Positions 1-6,808 of a stretch of 13,282 bases of DNA are shown in pieces (within the stretch, counting starts at the first letter, position 1; every line of letters begins with the position of its first letter). Both the position numbers and the translations under genes were made by a program. The notes beneath the pieces were generated by a model. That model did not search any database and was not told the DNA's origin. It worked only from the letters and a program-made list of their open reading frames with translations. Source of the DNA: UBA2253 sp964646985 (GTDB taxonomy: Bacteria; Bacillota_I; Bacilli_A; ML615J-28; CAG-698); the NCBI GenBank assembly GCA_964646985.1, contig CAZYFI010000035.1, positions 1 through 13,282 on the forward strand, given 5' to 3'.

Positions 1-10
1 ATTATAAATA

Positions 11-76
11 ATGACAACTGGCTACCATTTCAGGCCCTATAGCTTTGCGTCCCTAAATTTCTCTAGGTTTGCCTTT
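11..76 (-). promoter_or_regulatory. Class I cyclic di-GMP riboswitch (GEMM-I) aptamer
   Basis: Read on the minus strand, this leader carries the conserved GEMM-I blocks in order: AAAGGCAAACC, a short hairpin, GGGACGCAAAGC, GGGCCT, GGTAGCC and a closing TTGTC. P1 forms between GGCAA (plus 69-73) and TTGTC (plus 13-17). P2 is a six-pair stem (plus 62-67 with 52-57) capped by a GAAA tetraloop (58-61), as expected for the loop that docks into the P3 receptor. P3 starts with GCTA and closes with TAGC. The family binds c-di-GMP and controls transcription or translation of the gene just downstream. That gene, and the expression platform, lie beyond the left edge of the window. The aptamer is preceded by its own promoter (102-130), so it is a true leader and not part of the 203-1636 transcript alone. 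Confidence 0.93.
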
Positions 77-101
77 AACATTTTTCTACTTTAGTGTCTA
101 T

Positions 102-130
102 AGTTTATCACACTGCAATACCCCTGTCAA
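102..130 (-). promoter_or_regulatory. Promoter of the c-di-GMP riboswitch leader
   Basis: On the minus strand a perfect -35 TTGACA (plus 125-130) is followed by a 17-bp spacer and -10 TAAACT (plus 102-107) with an extended TGA just before it. Transcription would start near position 95, about 20 bases before the aptamer's conserved block. Confidence 0.8.
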
Positions 131-202
131 CAAAAACGATTAAATAATTAAACATAGTTAAACTTTAAGTGCATTATTTTTGTTGTCAATAAAATATATG
201 AT

Positions 203-1636
203 TTATTTTAAAAGTTTTCCTTCCCAAGAGCGATTACGAATATACTCTTTTAGATCGTCTCCCGCCATAGGATAACCAAAATAATAACCTTGAACCAGTT
301 CAATGCCGAAACTATTCACCTTTTCTAACATTTCAAAGTTTTCAACGCCTTCAGAAACAACGATCTTTTCATTACTTCCAGCAAAGCCAACCAACAAACT
401 GGCGAATTTTTCTGTCATGTACGATTCTTGTTTATCACTTAAGAAAGAACGATCTAGTTTAATGATATCAATTGGCATTTTTTCTAATTTTGCAAGTGTT
501 GCAAAATCAAGGCCGAAACCATCAATTGCAATCTTAAATCCGACTTCTTTTAACTTTGTAATATTGGCCATAATTTCATCATATTTTTCAAACAAAGCAA
601 ATTCCACAACTTCAAGCGTAAGTTGTGAAGCTTGGATGCGATATTTCTTTAATATTTTTTGAAAATCCATCACCAAATTTTTACCAATCAACTGTTTGGG
701 ACTTAAGTTCAACGACATGCGAAAATCAATATCAGCAAACTCATTTTTAATATCATAAAACTCTTTGATCAAATTCTCGATTCCCCAAAGACCTACCCAA
801 TAAATATCTCCAGATTGTTCCATAATATTAATAAATTGGTTTGGAGCCAATACTCCATGTTCTGGATGATTCCACCTTAACAAAGCTTCTGCACCATAAA
901 TGTCACCCGTTTTTACATTAATAATCGGTTGAAAATAAAGTAAAAACTCTTTATTTTTCATAGCACTTTTAATTTGATAATAATATTCTAAATTTTCTAA
1001 TTCTGATTCTTTGATCTCTTCAGAATAAAGCATTGTATTATTTCCACCTTTTTTCTTAATCATATAGATGGAAATCTTTAAAGAATTAATCAATTGTTTT
1101 AAAGTATTGCCATGCTTTGGATAAAAGCAAACAGCAATACTGGCAGTCGGATTTACAAAGGTGTCACTATAAATTTTAATGGGAGCACGAACAACTTCAA
1201 GCAATTTTTTTGCTAGGTCCAAACTTTGGATGCGATCATAATCTCCTTTCAAAAAGATTAAAAATTCATCACCCGTAATTCTTGCCATTTGTACACGTCT
1301 TGGCAATGCTTGGCTTATATTGTTCGCGATTTTTTCCAAAGCTCGATCTGCTTCCTTTTCTCCAAAAGCATTAATGATATCGGTGAATTTATCAATATCA
1401 ACATACAACAAAGCAAATGAAGCATCAAAAGAACTTTTCGTTATATATCCTGTTATGCCGTTATATAACTCTGACTTAGACAAGAGTCCTTCCAATAAAA
1501 CAGTTTTTTCTTCTTGAAATTTTGCTCTTTCTCTTAATACCGACTTTACTAAAAAAATACTAATAGTAATCGTGATTGCAAGAGCAATAATCGATAAAAA
1601 GATATATGCGCCATCATTAAAATTTGCGAGAAACAT
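203..1636 (-). CDS. Membrane-anchored GGDEF-EAL protein with degenerate GGDEF and altered EAL site
   Basis: This is a 477-residue protein with one N-terminal membrane helix (about 10-31), a GGDEF domain (about 75-205) and an EAL domain (about 215-465). The GGDEF signature reads TGDEF (121-125) and there is no RxxD inhibitory site, so cyclase activity is doubtful. The EAL domain keeps E250-A-L, the Asn of NLSP, both Glu of LEVVE, the Lys of IKLD, the Glu of SEGVE and the QG pair. However, the conserved DDFGTGYSS block reads DGFGLDFAT (D372-G373), losing the second, metal-binding Asp. It may therefore be a weak phosphodiesterase or a c-di-GMP/GTP-binding regulator. A good Shine-Dalgarno (GAGGTGA) precedes the ATG. 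It lies 45 bp downstream of the 861-residue GGDEF-EAL gene with no terminator seen between them, so co-transcription is likely; an extended -10 (TGATACAAT, plus 1654-1662) without a clear -35 could add a local start. Confidence 0.93.
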   Translation of the reverse strand: MFLANFNDGAYIFLSIIALAITITISIFLVKSVLRERAKFQEEKTVLLEGLLSKSELYNGITGYITKSSFDASFALLYVDIDKFTDIINAFGEKEADRALEKIANNISQALPRRVQMARITGDEFLIFLKGDYDRIQSLDLAKKLLEVVRAPIKIYSDTFVNPTASIAVCFYPKHGNTLKQLINSLKISIYMIKKKGGNNTMLYSEEIKESELENLEYYYQIKSAMKNKEFLLYFQPIINVKTGDIYGAEALLRWNHPEHGVLAPNQFINIMEQSGDIYWVGLWGIENLIKEFYDIKNEFADIDFRMSLNLSPKQLIGKNLVMDFQKILKKYRIQASQLTLEVVEFALFEKYDEIMANITKLKEVGFKIAIDGFGLDFATLAKLEKMPIDIIKLDRSFLSDKQESYMTEKFASLLVGFAGSNEKIVVSEGVENFEMLEKVNSFGIELVQGYYFGYPMAGDDLKEYIRNRSWEGKLLK

Positions 1637-1681
1637 GGAATCACCTCAACTTCATTGTATCACAAAACAAAAAATAATATA

Positions 1682-4267
1682 TTACTTTTCTCTTGATTTT
1701 GTTTTTATTTCTTTTGTTTTGTCAATATTATACTCATTAATTAATTTTTCTGCAACACTTACCGGTACAGCAGGACTGATTAAATGACCTTGGATGATGC
1801 TACATCCACTCTTCATCAAGAATTGGTTCTGCTTTTCATCTTCAACACCTTCAGCAATGATATCTAGATCAAGACTCCTTGCCATTGAAATGACTTTCGA
1901 AACGATGGCTCTTGAGAACTTGTCAGTATTCAAATGACGAACAAATTCCTTGTCAATCTTAATGGTATCGATTGGCAAATCTTTTAAATAGAGCATAGAA
2001 CTATAACCAGTTCCAAAATCATCAAGATGGATATTAAACCCATGATTTTTTAATAATTTTATTTTTTCAATGACACTATCAAAGTTCGTCATCAAGAATG
2101 TTTCAGTAATTTCAATTGATATGGCATGTGGTTTTAAAGCAAAGCGGTCGTACACTTCTACAATCTCACTGACAAACCCTGCTTGCAATAATTGCACAGG
2201 CGAAATGTTAATAGAAATATGAACATTGTATTGTTCTAATTCTTTTGCAATTCTAAAGGTATCTAAAATAACAAACTTTCCAATTTCAATAATTAAATTG
2301 TTTTGTTCTGCTAACTCAATAAAATGAGCCGGAGATTCCAACAAATATTTCGGATTGTTCCAACGAATCAAGGATTCAAAGCCAACGATTCTTCCTTCAG
2401 AATTATCAAACTGTGGTTGTAAATACATCACAAATTCATTTTCTTGTATGGCTTTCAACAAATCATTTTCCATAATTTGTTCTCGGGTGATAAACTGACC
2501 TAATCCCAAATCATACGTTATGAATTTGGCGCTACGAGAATTTTTCGCTCGCTTTAAGGCAATCATCGCATGGTCGTAAGCCATGTTTGGGGTCAAGTTA
2601 TTGTATAAATCACTTTCAATATTGAATATTCCCATTTTCACATCTAAAATCAATAAATTCTTTTGGATTTCCACTGGCTTATCCAAAACAACCAAGATAT
2701 CCTGCACCCATTTTTTCACATCATCAAAACTATCGATGCTTTCAAACAAGCAAACAAAGTTGTCGGCTTCTGTGTTAAATAACGTAGCTTTTTTACCTTC
2801 AATGGATTTCGAAACGATTTCAGCTAATGTAATTAAGGTCTCATCACCAATTTTATTACCAAATAAATTGTTGATGTTTTTAAAAGAAATGATATCAAAA
2901 GCAACCAAAGAATTTTTTAATCCAAGCGCTTCACTGTTATTAAACAAATCTCTTAATTTGATGATTAAGTAATTTTTGTTTGGAAGCTTGGTTGTTTTTT
3001 GATACAGTGCCATGTTGCGATTAAAGAGGTAATCTTTTTCTCTTTGGGTTATGTCTTCACCCAATAAATAATAACCAAAGCCAGACCGCAACGGAATAAA
3101 GCGAATGTATATTTCTTCATTGGTAATGGAAGTAAACAAAGCCGTAAACGGATGTTGCTTTCTTAAGTAAGAAAGCAATACGGAATTGTCGACATCAGTT
3201 TTGAAATCTAAAATCGTATTAAAAAGATGATAGGACTGAATATTTGTTTTACACGTTTTATTAAAGAAACGAATTTTTCCCGATGAAGACACTCTAGCAA
3301 TATATGGTTTGGAATAATAATAAATCAATCTTGCAGCTTCTACATCAGAGTTTTTGGACCTAAGCAAGTGATAAATACCAAACAATCCGATTGCGAAAGC
3401 AATGGCAACCAAAACCAAAATGATGACCAAAGACATGGTCAAATATCCCATGGAACTTAAAACATCGTTTTTCGAAAATGTATGAACAACAAATAAATCA
3501 CGAGTGGAAAATTCTTTGGAAAGCGGTGAATAGGCTAAAAAGGATTGTTTTCCATCAAAATTAACCGTGGTGACTCCAGATTTTCCGTCATATAAATTGG
3601 CAACTACTTTTTCAATTTGCTCTTCATCATTGAGGCCTCTAACATAATGCTCAAACAATTTATCTTTGTTGGTTTCATGATCAATTTGATATTGAATGAA
3701 ACCATCTTTGCTAATGATAAAATATTGATTTTCAGGAGCATTTTCTACTTCTAAAAACATCGGATCAAAATAAGCAATGGCATCAAATACTGCAATGATG
3801 TTTCCTACCTTAAAGAAACCTCGTGGTTCTTTGTTTTCATTGTCACGAAAGGCATCACCAAAAGCAAAGACAGCAACATTTTGGTTATAATAATCGGTAT
3901 AAAGGAATTCATCATTAAACAAATAATTAACACCATCTATCGTATATCGATCATTGGCAATACTTCCAAATGCAAGATAGTTCATATTTCCTAAAAAGAG
4001 TTCATCCTTTAAGTCATTTAGCTGATCTAAGGTATCGCCGTTGGCTGAATCTAAATTATTTATGGTATCTTGTAATTTATCATAATCATAATTAATTCGC
4101 AAATCAACATGTAGTGCAATTTTTTGATTGATGTAAAGCATATTTTCTTGTGCTTTTTGACTTACAAAATTGTCAGCAATAAATACATATGCTCCATATG
4201 CCACCAAAGCGACAATTGCTAAGATTGTAGAAAATAAAATCGATATTCTCAGTGTATATGACTTCAT
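1682..4267 (-). CDS. Transmembrane sensor, PAS-like, degenerate GGDEF and likely active EAL phosphodiesterase
   Basis: The protein has 861 residues. Two membrane helices (about 7-30 and 275-300) enclose a roughly 240-residue extracytoplasmic region that resembles the Cache-type sensor layout. A PAS-like segment follows (about 312-410, ending in the typical DITQRE), then GGDEF (about 425-590) and EAL (about 600-840). The GGDEF signature is replaced by EADNF (500-504), so this half should not make c-di-GMP; such domains often serve as GTP-binding regulators. The EAL half keeps the family's catalytic features: E631 in ESL, NISP, EITE, DDFGTGYSS (749-757), IKID, AEGVE and QG. The expected role is hydrolysis of c-di-GMP to pGpG in response to an external signal; the ligand cannot be read from sequence. 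An AAAGGAG Shine-Dalgarno and a promoter at 4300-4327 support the start. Confidence 0.95.
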   Translation of the reverse strand: MKSYTLRISILFSTILAIVALVAYGAYVFIADNFVSQKAQENMLYINQKIALHVDLRINYDYDKLQDTINNLDSANGDTLDQLNDLKDELFLGNMNYLAFGSIANDRYTIDGVNYLFNDEFLYTDYYNQNVAVFAFGDAFRDNENKEPRGFFKVGNIIAVFDAIAYFDPMFLEVENAPENQYFIISKDGFIQYQIDHETNKDKLFEHYVRGLNDEEQIEKVVANLYDGKSGVTTVNFDGKQSFLAYSPLSKEFSTRDLFVVHTFSKNDVLSSMGYLTMSLVIILVLVAIAFAIGLFGIYHLLRSKNSDVEAARLIYYYSKPYIARVSSSGKIRFFNKTCKTNIQSYHLFNTILDFKTDVDNSVLLSYLRKQHPFTALFTSITNEEIYIRFIPLRSGFGYYLLGEDITQREKDYLFNRNMALYQKTTKLPNKNYLIIKLRDLFNNSEALGLKNSLVAFDIISFKNINNLFGNKIGDETLITLAEIVSKSIEGKKATLFNTEADNFVCLFESIDSFDDVKKWVQDILVVLDKPVEIQKNLLILDVKMGIFNIESDLYNNLTPNMAYDHAMIALKRAKNSRSAKFITYDLGLGQFITREQIMENDLLKAIQENEFVMYLQPQFDNSEGRIVGFESLIRWNNPKYLLESPAHFIELAEQNNLIIEIGKFVILDTFRIAKELEQYNVHISINISPVQLLQAGFVSEIVEVYDRFALKPHAISIEITETFLMTNFDSVIEKIKLLKNHGFNIHLDDFGTGYSSMLYLKDLPIDTIKIDKEFVRHLNTDKFSRAIVSKVISMARSLDLDIIAEGVEDEKQNQFLMKSGCSIIQGHLISPAVPVSVAEKLINEYNIDKTKEIKTKSREK

Positions 4268-4299
4268 CGCTTGGCTCCTTTACCATTTTTCGTAATTTA

Positions 4300-4327
4300 A
4301 TTATACACTATTTGTATTTAAATGCAA
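4300..4327 (-). promoter_or_regulatory. Promoter of the 861-residue GGDEF-EAL gene
   Basis: On the minus strand, -35 TTGCAT (plus 4322-4327), a 16-bp spacer and a perfect -10 TATAAT (plus 4300-4305). The start near 4293 leaves a leader of only about 25 bases, too short for a riboswitch. It is back-to-back with the tRNA promoter at 4370-4398. Confidence 0.65.
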
Positions 4328-4369
4328 GTTGATGTTACGAGATAAAAAGAAAGCTTGCACTTAAAATAG

Positions 4370-4398
4370 TTGAAATCACATTTCATTTTTGGTATAAT
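4370..4398 (+). promoter_or_regulatory. Promoter of the tRNA gene
   Basis: TTGAAA (4370-4375), a 17-bp spacer and a perfect TATAAT (4393-4398). Transcription would start around 4405, a few bases before the tRNA at 4412. A strong promoter argues that the tRNA is expressed and is not a relic. Confidence 0.8.
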
Positions 4399-4411
4399 AC
4401 TAGTTGTAACT

Positions 4412-4485
4412 GCTCCTATAGTTTAGTGGTAAAACAAAGCAATGGTAATGCTTAGATCCAAGTTCGATTCTTAGTAGGAGCACCA
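4412..4485 (+). tRNA. tRNA-Thr(GGT), with a glycine-tRNA-like body; CCA encoded
   Basis: A full cloverleaf can be drawn. The acceptor stem has 7 pairs (4412-4418 with 4475-4481), discriminator A4482 and an encoded CCA (4483-4485). The D arm is GTTT/AAAC with a seven-base loop AGTGGTA. The anticodon stem has 5 pairs (4437-4441 with 4449-4453) and loop ATGGTAA, giving anticodon GGT at 4444-4446 after T4443. The variable loop has four bases, and the T loop is TTCGATT (4463-4469). The T stem has one C·A mismatch (4459/4473). The anticodon, the G1-C72 and C2-G71 pairs and A73 fit threonine identity. The short D loop, four-base variable region and total of 71 bases plus CCA are more typical of bacterial tRNA-Gly. 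It has its own promoter and terminator and is the only plus-strand gene. Confidence 0.85.
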
Positions 4486-4510
4486 TGGATAATAAACGTA
4501 TATGATATAG

Positions 4511-4540
4511 AAAAAATAGCCCATAAAAGGGCTATTTTTT
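4511..4540. terminator. Bidirectional rho-independent terminator
   Basis: A 12-bp stem (4511-4522 with 4529-4540) has a GC core, a six-base loop ATAAAA and A/T tracts on both sides. It ends the tRNA transcript on the plus strand and the PII-like/antiporter operon on the minus strand, where it begins at the antiporter stop codon. Confidence 0.85.
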
Positions 4541-5741
4541 AATAATTTTCACTTAAATTAATTTCCTTGGCTTTCTTTAACGTAATCTTAGTAATGATAG
4601 GACCAGCCAATTCATAGATTAGCGTTGCCGCAAGTACTATGGTTCGTATTTGCGACCCCATCTCTACATTCAGAATTTGTGTTGCAATCAAACTAAGACC
4701 AATGGCAACACCTGCTTGAGGAATCAAGGTATATCCTAAATATTTCGCAATCTTTGGTTCAGCATGAGTAATCTTACTTCCAAACCAAGCACCAAATATT
4801 TTCCCTGCAACGCGAAACAAGACATAAACAAGGCCAATCAAACCAACAACAAAAATAATCGATACATTGAGTTCAGCTCCACTTATGACAAAAAACATCA
4901 TAAATATAGGTGGTGTTACATAAGCAGTCAATTTGGTAACCTCATCATAATCTTTGCTTAAGTTGGCGAACACACCACCAAGAGCCATACATGCAAGTAA
5001 TACCGATCCACCAAAATGATATGTTAGGAAAATAGTTAAGAACAGCAAAGCAATCACAACCGAAACACGATTACCCCGATTCGAATACCACTTACAAGCA
5101 AGAGTCAGTGTCACACCAAATAATGCGCCAATTCCTAATGAAAACACAATTTCCCAAATCGGTTTTAAAATTTGTATGAAAATTGATCCACTACTTCCAC
5201 CTAAGGCATTTGCAAGGGCAACATTGATACCAAATAGCATCAGTGCTACAGAATCATCCAAAGCAACCACGCTCATTAACATTTCTGTTAAAGATCCCGA
5301 TGCACGATATTGTCGAATCACCATCAATGTTGCTGCAGGTGCAGTTGCTGCCGCAATGGCTGATAAAATAAGAGCAAAACGGATATTGGTAACATTCAAA
5401 TCACCACGAATCAAAAAGAATAAAATTAAACCAACAAAAACAAATAAGACAGCAAATAATGATTCAAAAACAGCAATGACAATTGGCCTTGAACCAACAC
5501 GCTTAAAATAACTTAACTTAAGCTCGTTCCCAATGGAAAAAGCAATAAAACCCAAAGCAACTTGAGATACCAATCCCAAAGAACCAATATTTGCTTCACT
5601 AATTACACCAAATACACTTGGTCCAATGAGTAACCCACCAACCAAATAACCAGTAACTGTTGGTAAATGGGCATATTTAGCCAATTTACCAAAAAGAAGG
5701 CCGGTGACTAACACAATCCCGGCAAATAATAAAATCTCCAT
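4539..5741 (-). CDS. CPA2-type cation/proton antiporter (Na+/H+ exchanger family)
   Basis: This 400-residue integral membrane protein has roughly a dozen hydrophobic segments and fits the Na_H_Exchanger (KefB/NapA-like) fold. The start has the family's layout (KLAKYAHLPTVTGYLVGGLLIGPS, in short the LP..GYL.GG...GP pattern at 26-41). The substrate site shows ATAPAAT in the unwound helix (132-138) and the paired aspartates D162-D163 expected of electrogenic CPA2 exchangers; R310 and K314 form the conserved basic pair of a late helix. The C-terminal RCK/TrkA nucleotide-binding domain present in KefB/KefC is absent, so control must come from elsewhere. The PII-like gene 14 bp upstream in the same operon is the obvious candidate. 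The ion (Na+ or K+) cannot be decided from sequence. Confidence 0.93.
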   Translation of the reverse strand: MEILLFAGIVLVTGLLFGKLAKYAHLPTVTGYLVGGLLIGPSVFGVISEANIGSLGLVSQVALGFIAFSIGNELKLSYFKRVGSRPIVIAVFESLFAVLFVFVGLILFFLIRGDLNVTNIRFALILSAIAAATAPAATLMVIRQYRASGSLTEMLMSVVALDDSVALMLFGINVALANALGGSSGSIFIQILKPIWEIVFSLGIGALFGVTLTLACKWYSNRGNRVSVVIALLFLTIFLTYHFGGSVLLACMALGGVFANLSKDYDEVTKLTAYVTPPIFMMFFVISGAELNVSIIFVVGLIGLVYVLFRVAGKIFGAWFGSKITHAEPKIAKYLGYTLIPQAGVAIGLSLIATQILNVEMGSQIRTIVLAATLIYELAGPIITKITLKKAKEINLSENY

Positions 5742-5755
5742 TTTTAAAGCGCCTT

Positions 5756-6091
5756 CTACTTCTTGTATCCTTTTACAAAGTCAATCGGCAAAGTAAAAAC
5801 AATCCCAGTGTTGGGTTTCGATAAATCACCAGCAAGACGATCAATGATATCTAAAACGGTTGGAATTTGTACATCCTCTAGTGCCATCAATATCACTTTA
5901 GAATCTGTTCTAGGAATTTCAAACACAGCTTTTAACGAACCAATGATATCAAAATCATCACTTTCAATCAATTTCCTACCCATACCTGTACTATTTAAAA
6001 TAGTTGCGCCTTTGATCTGATTATCTTTCAATTCATGAACAAAACGATCAAGCAAAGCAATATTATTCATAACATAAATTAACAATTTCAT
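5756..6091 (-). CDS. PII-like signalling protein paired with the antiporter
   Basis: This small protein of 111 residues fits the PII/GlnB-like ferredoxin-fold pattern. After a first strand and helix, GATILNSTGMGR (28-39) matches the strand-plus-glycine element that precedes the T-loop in PII proteins. The segment around 88-105 (GD...GIVFTLPID) matches the B-loop and following strand of the C-terminal half. The T-loop region (about 40-55) lacks the uridylylated-Tyr context, and the canonical TGxxGDGKIF is not kept, so it is PII-like and not a true nitrogen GlnB/GlnK. It is first in an operon with the antiporter, whose Shine-Dalgarno overlaps its end. PII-like proteins commonly bind a nucleotide and a partner transporter; here that would be the antiporter, which has no regulatory domain of its own. 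The start has a GAGGAA site 7 bases upstream. Confidence 0.85.
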   Translation of the reverse strand: MKLLIYVMNNIALLDRFVHELKDNQIKGATILNSTGMGRKLIESDDFDIIGSLKAVFEIPRTDSKVILMALEDVQIPTVLDIIDRLAGDLSKPNTGIVFTLPIDFVKGYKK

Positions 6092-6115
6092 ATATATTCC
6101 TCACTATATTGATAT

Positions 6116-6143
6116 ATTATACTCTTAAGTTTTAAAAAATCAA
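6116..6143 (-). promoter_or_regulatory. Promoter of the PII-like/antiporter operon
   Basis: On the minus strand, -35 TTGATT (plus 6138-6143), a 16-bp spacer and a perfect -10 TATAAT (plus 6116-6121). It starts directly downstream of the ferritin terminator. Confidence 0.65.
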
Positions 6144-6146
6144 TAA

Positions 6147-6174
6147 AAAAATCACCACATTTGTGGTGATTTTT
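6147..6174 (-). terminator. Rho-independent terminator of the ferritin gene
   Basis: A perfect 12-bp stem (6147-6158 with 6163-6174) with core ATCACCAC and loop ATTT is followed on the minus strand by a run of seven T. It lies 8 bases past the ferritin stop codon. The A tract on the other side could also stop plus-strand transcripts. Confidence 0.88.
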
Positions 6175-6181
6175 GCGTCTA

Positions 6182-6697
6182 TTAATCTAAATCTAGTGAA
6201 GGTTCACTAAACTTTCTTTCTTTTAATTCGTGATTCATTGCATACAATGGACCAACTTGTTTTCCAAAGTTCTCAAATGCAAGAATTAAGTTTTCTGCAT
6301 TCATCTCTTCTTCACCTTGTTCTTTTACAAACCAATTTAAGAATTCCATTGTGCGGTAATCTTTTACAGACATTGCAACATCATAAATGTTGTGGATCGA
6401 TGCTGTTACAAATTTTTCGTGCTCTAATGCTCCAAGAAGCGGTTCTTTCAAATCTTTGAAAACCAAATGTGGTTTTGCAATTGCTTCTAGCGTGACGGCA
6501 AATCCATTGTTTTGTAAATACTTGACGAATAACATTGCATGGCTTTGTTCTTCTAATGCTTGCACATTGAACCAATTTGCGAATCCATCTAATCCTTTGT
6601 TAGTATAGAAGTTCGCCATATCTAAATACAAATAAGCGGAATAAAATTCTTTGTTGATTTGTTCGTTTAATAATTTCGTTACTTTTTCGTTTAACAT
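6182..6697 (-). CDS. ftnA: Bacterial non-heme ferritin (FtnA type)
   Basis: This iron-storage protein oxidises Fe(II) at a di-iron centre and stores it as a mineral inside a 24-subunit cytosolic shell. With the ATG at 6697 the protein has 171 residues, and the ferroxidase ligands fall at exactly the E. coli FtnA numbers: E17, E50, H53, E94, Q127 and E130, with Y24. The third-site residues E49, E126 and E129 are also present. No heme-binding Met at the bacterioferritin position is evident. The ORF extends eight codons further upstream to a TTG (6721), but the Shine-Dalgarno AAAGGAG lies inside that extension, nine bases before the ATG, so the ATG is the true start. Iron or peroxide control is plausible; inverted repeats lie in the leader (6716-6752), but no canonical Fur or PerR box was recognised. 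Confidence 0.96.
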   Translation of the reverse strand: MLNEKVTKLLNEQINKEFYSAYLYLDMANFYTNKGLDGFANWFNVQALEEQSHAMLFVKYLQNNGFAVTLEAIAKPHLVFKDLKEPLLGALEHEKFVTASIHNIYDVAMSVKDYRTMEFLNWFVKEQGEEEMNAENLILAFENFGKQVGPLYAMNHELKERKFSEPSLDLD

Positions 6698-6715
6698 TTC
6701 TTTAATCTCCTTTGA

Positions 6716-6752
6716 TATCAATTAATCATATTGATAAAATGCAATGGTTGCA
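6716..6752. repeat. Two short inverted repeats in the ferritin leader
   Basis: TATCAAT (6716-6722) pairs with ATTGATA (6730-6736) across seven bases. TGCAA (6740-6744) pairs with TTGCA (6748-6752) across three bases. Both are perfect and lie between the predicted transcription start (about 6763) and the ribosome-binding site. They could be an operator or leader hairpins; the arms are short and AT-rich, so chance is not excluded. Confidence 0.35.
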
Positions 6753-6769
6753 CTACACTTTACAATACT

Positions 6770-6797
6770 ATTATAGCACATGAAATATAAAAAACAA
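6770..6797 (-). promoter_or_regulatory. Promoter of the ferritin gene
   Basis: On the minus strand there is a perfect -10 TATAAT (plus 6770-6775) with an extended TGC before it, and a weak -35 TTGTTT (plus 6792-6797) at a 16-bp spacing. The -35 sits just past the stop codon of the upstream transporter gene, and no terminator separates the two, so read-through from that gene is also possible. Confidence 0.65.
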
Positions 6798-6808
6798 GTG
6801 TAATGCTT

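Noticed and set aside
128..185. Inverted repeat CAACAAAAA (128-136) and TTTTTGTTG (177-185) downstream of the 477-residue gene, as a possible terminator
   Set aside because: The loop is about 40 bases, the stem is nearly all A/T and no T run follows it on the minus strand; the promoter's TTGACA overlaps one arm, which explains part of the match.
160..189. A second TTGACA on the minus strand (plus 184-189) as another promoter for the riboswitch
   Set aside because: The bases 17 positions further read AAAGTT and no -10-like hexamer is found at 16-18 bp.
303..662. Plus-strand open frames opposite the GGDEF-EAL, antiporter and transporter genes (for example 303-662, 2583-2972, 5176-5511, 7683-8054)
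   Set aside because: They are antisense shadows of well-supported genes, lack Shine-Dalgarno sites and show no recognisable protein features.
5756..6091. Nitrogen-regulator GlnB/GlnK
   Set aside because: No ammonium transporter or glutamine synthetase neighbour is present, the T-loop has no uridylylation-type Tyr and the B-loop signature is not kept; PII-like is the safer call.
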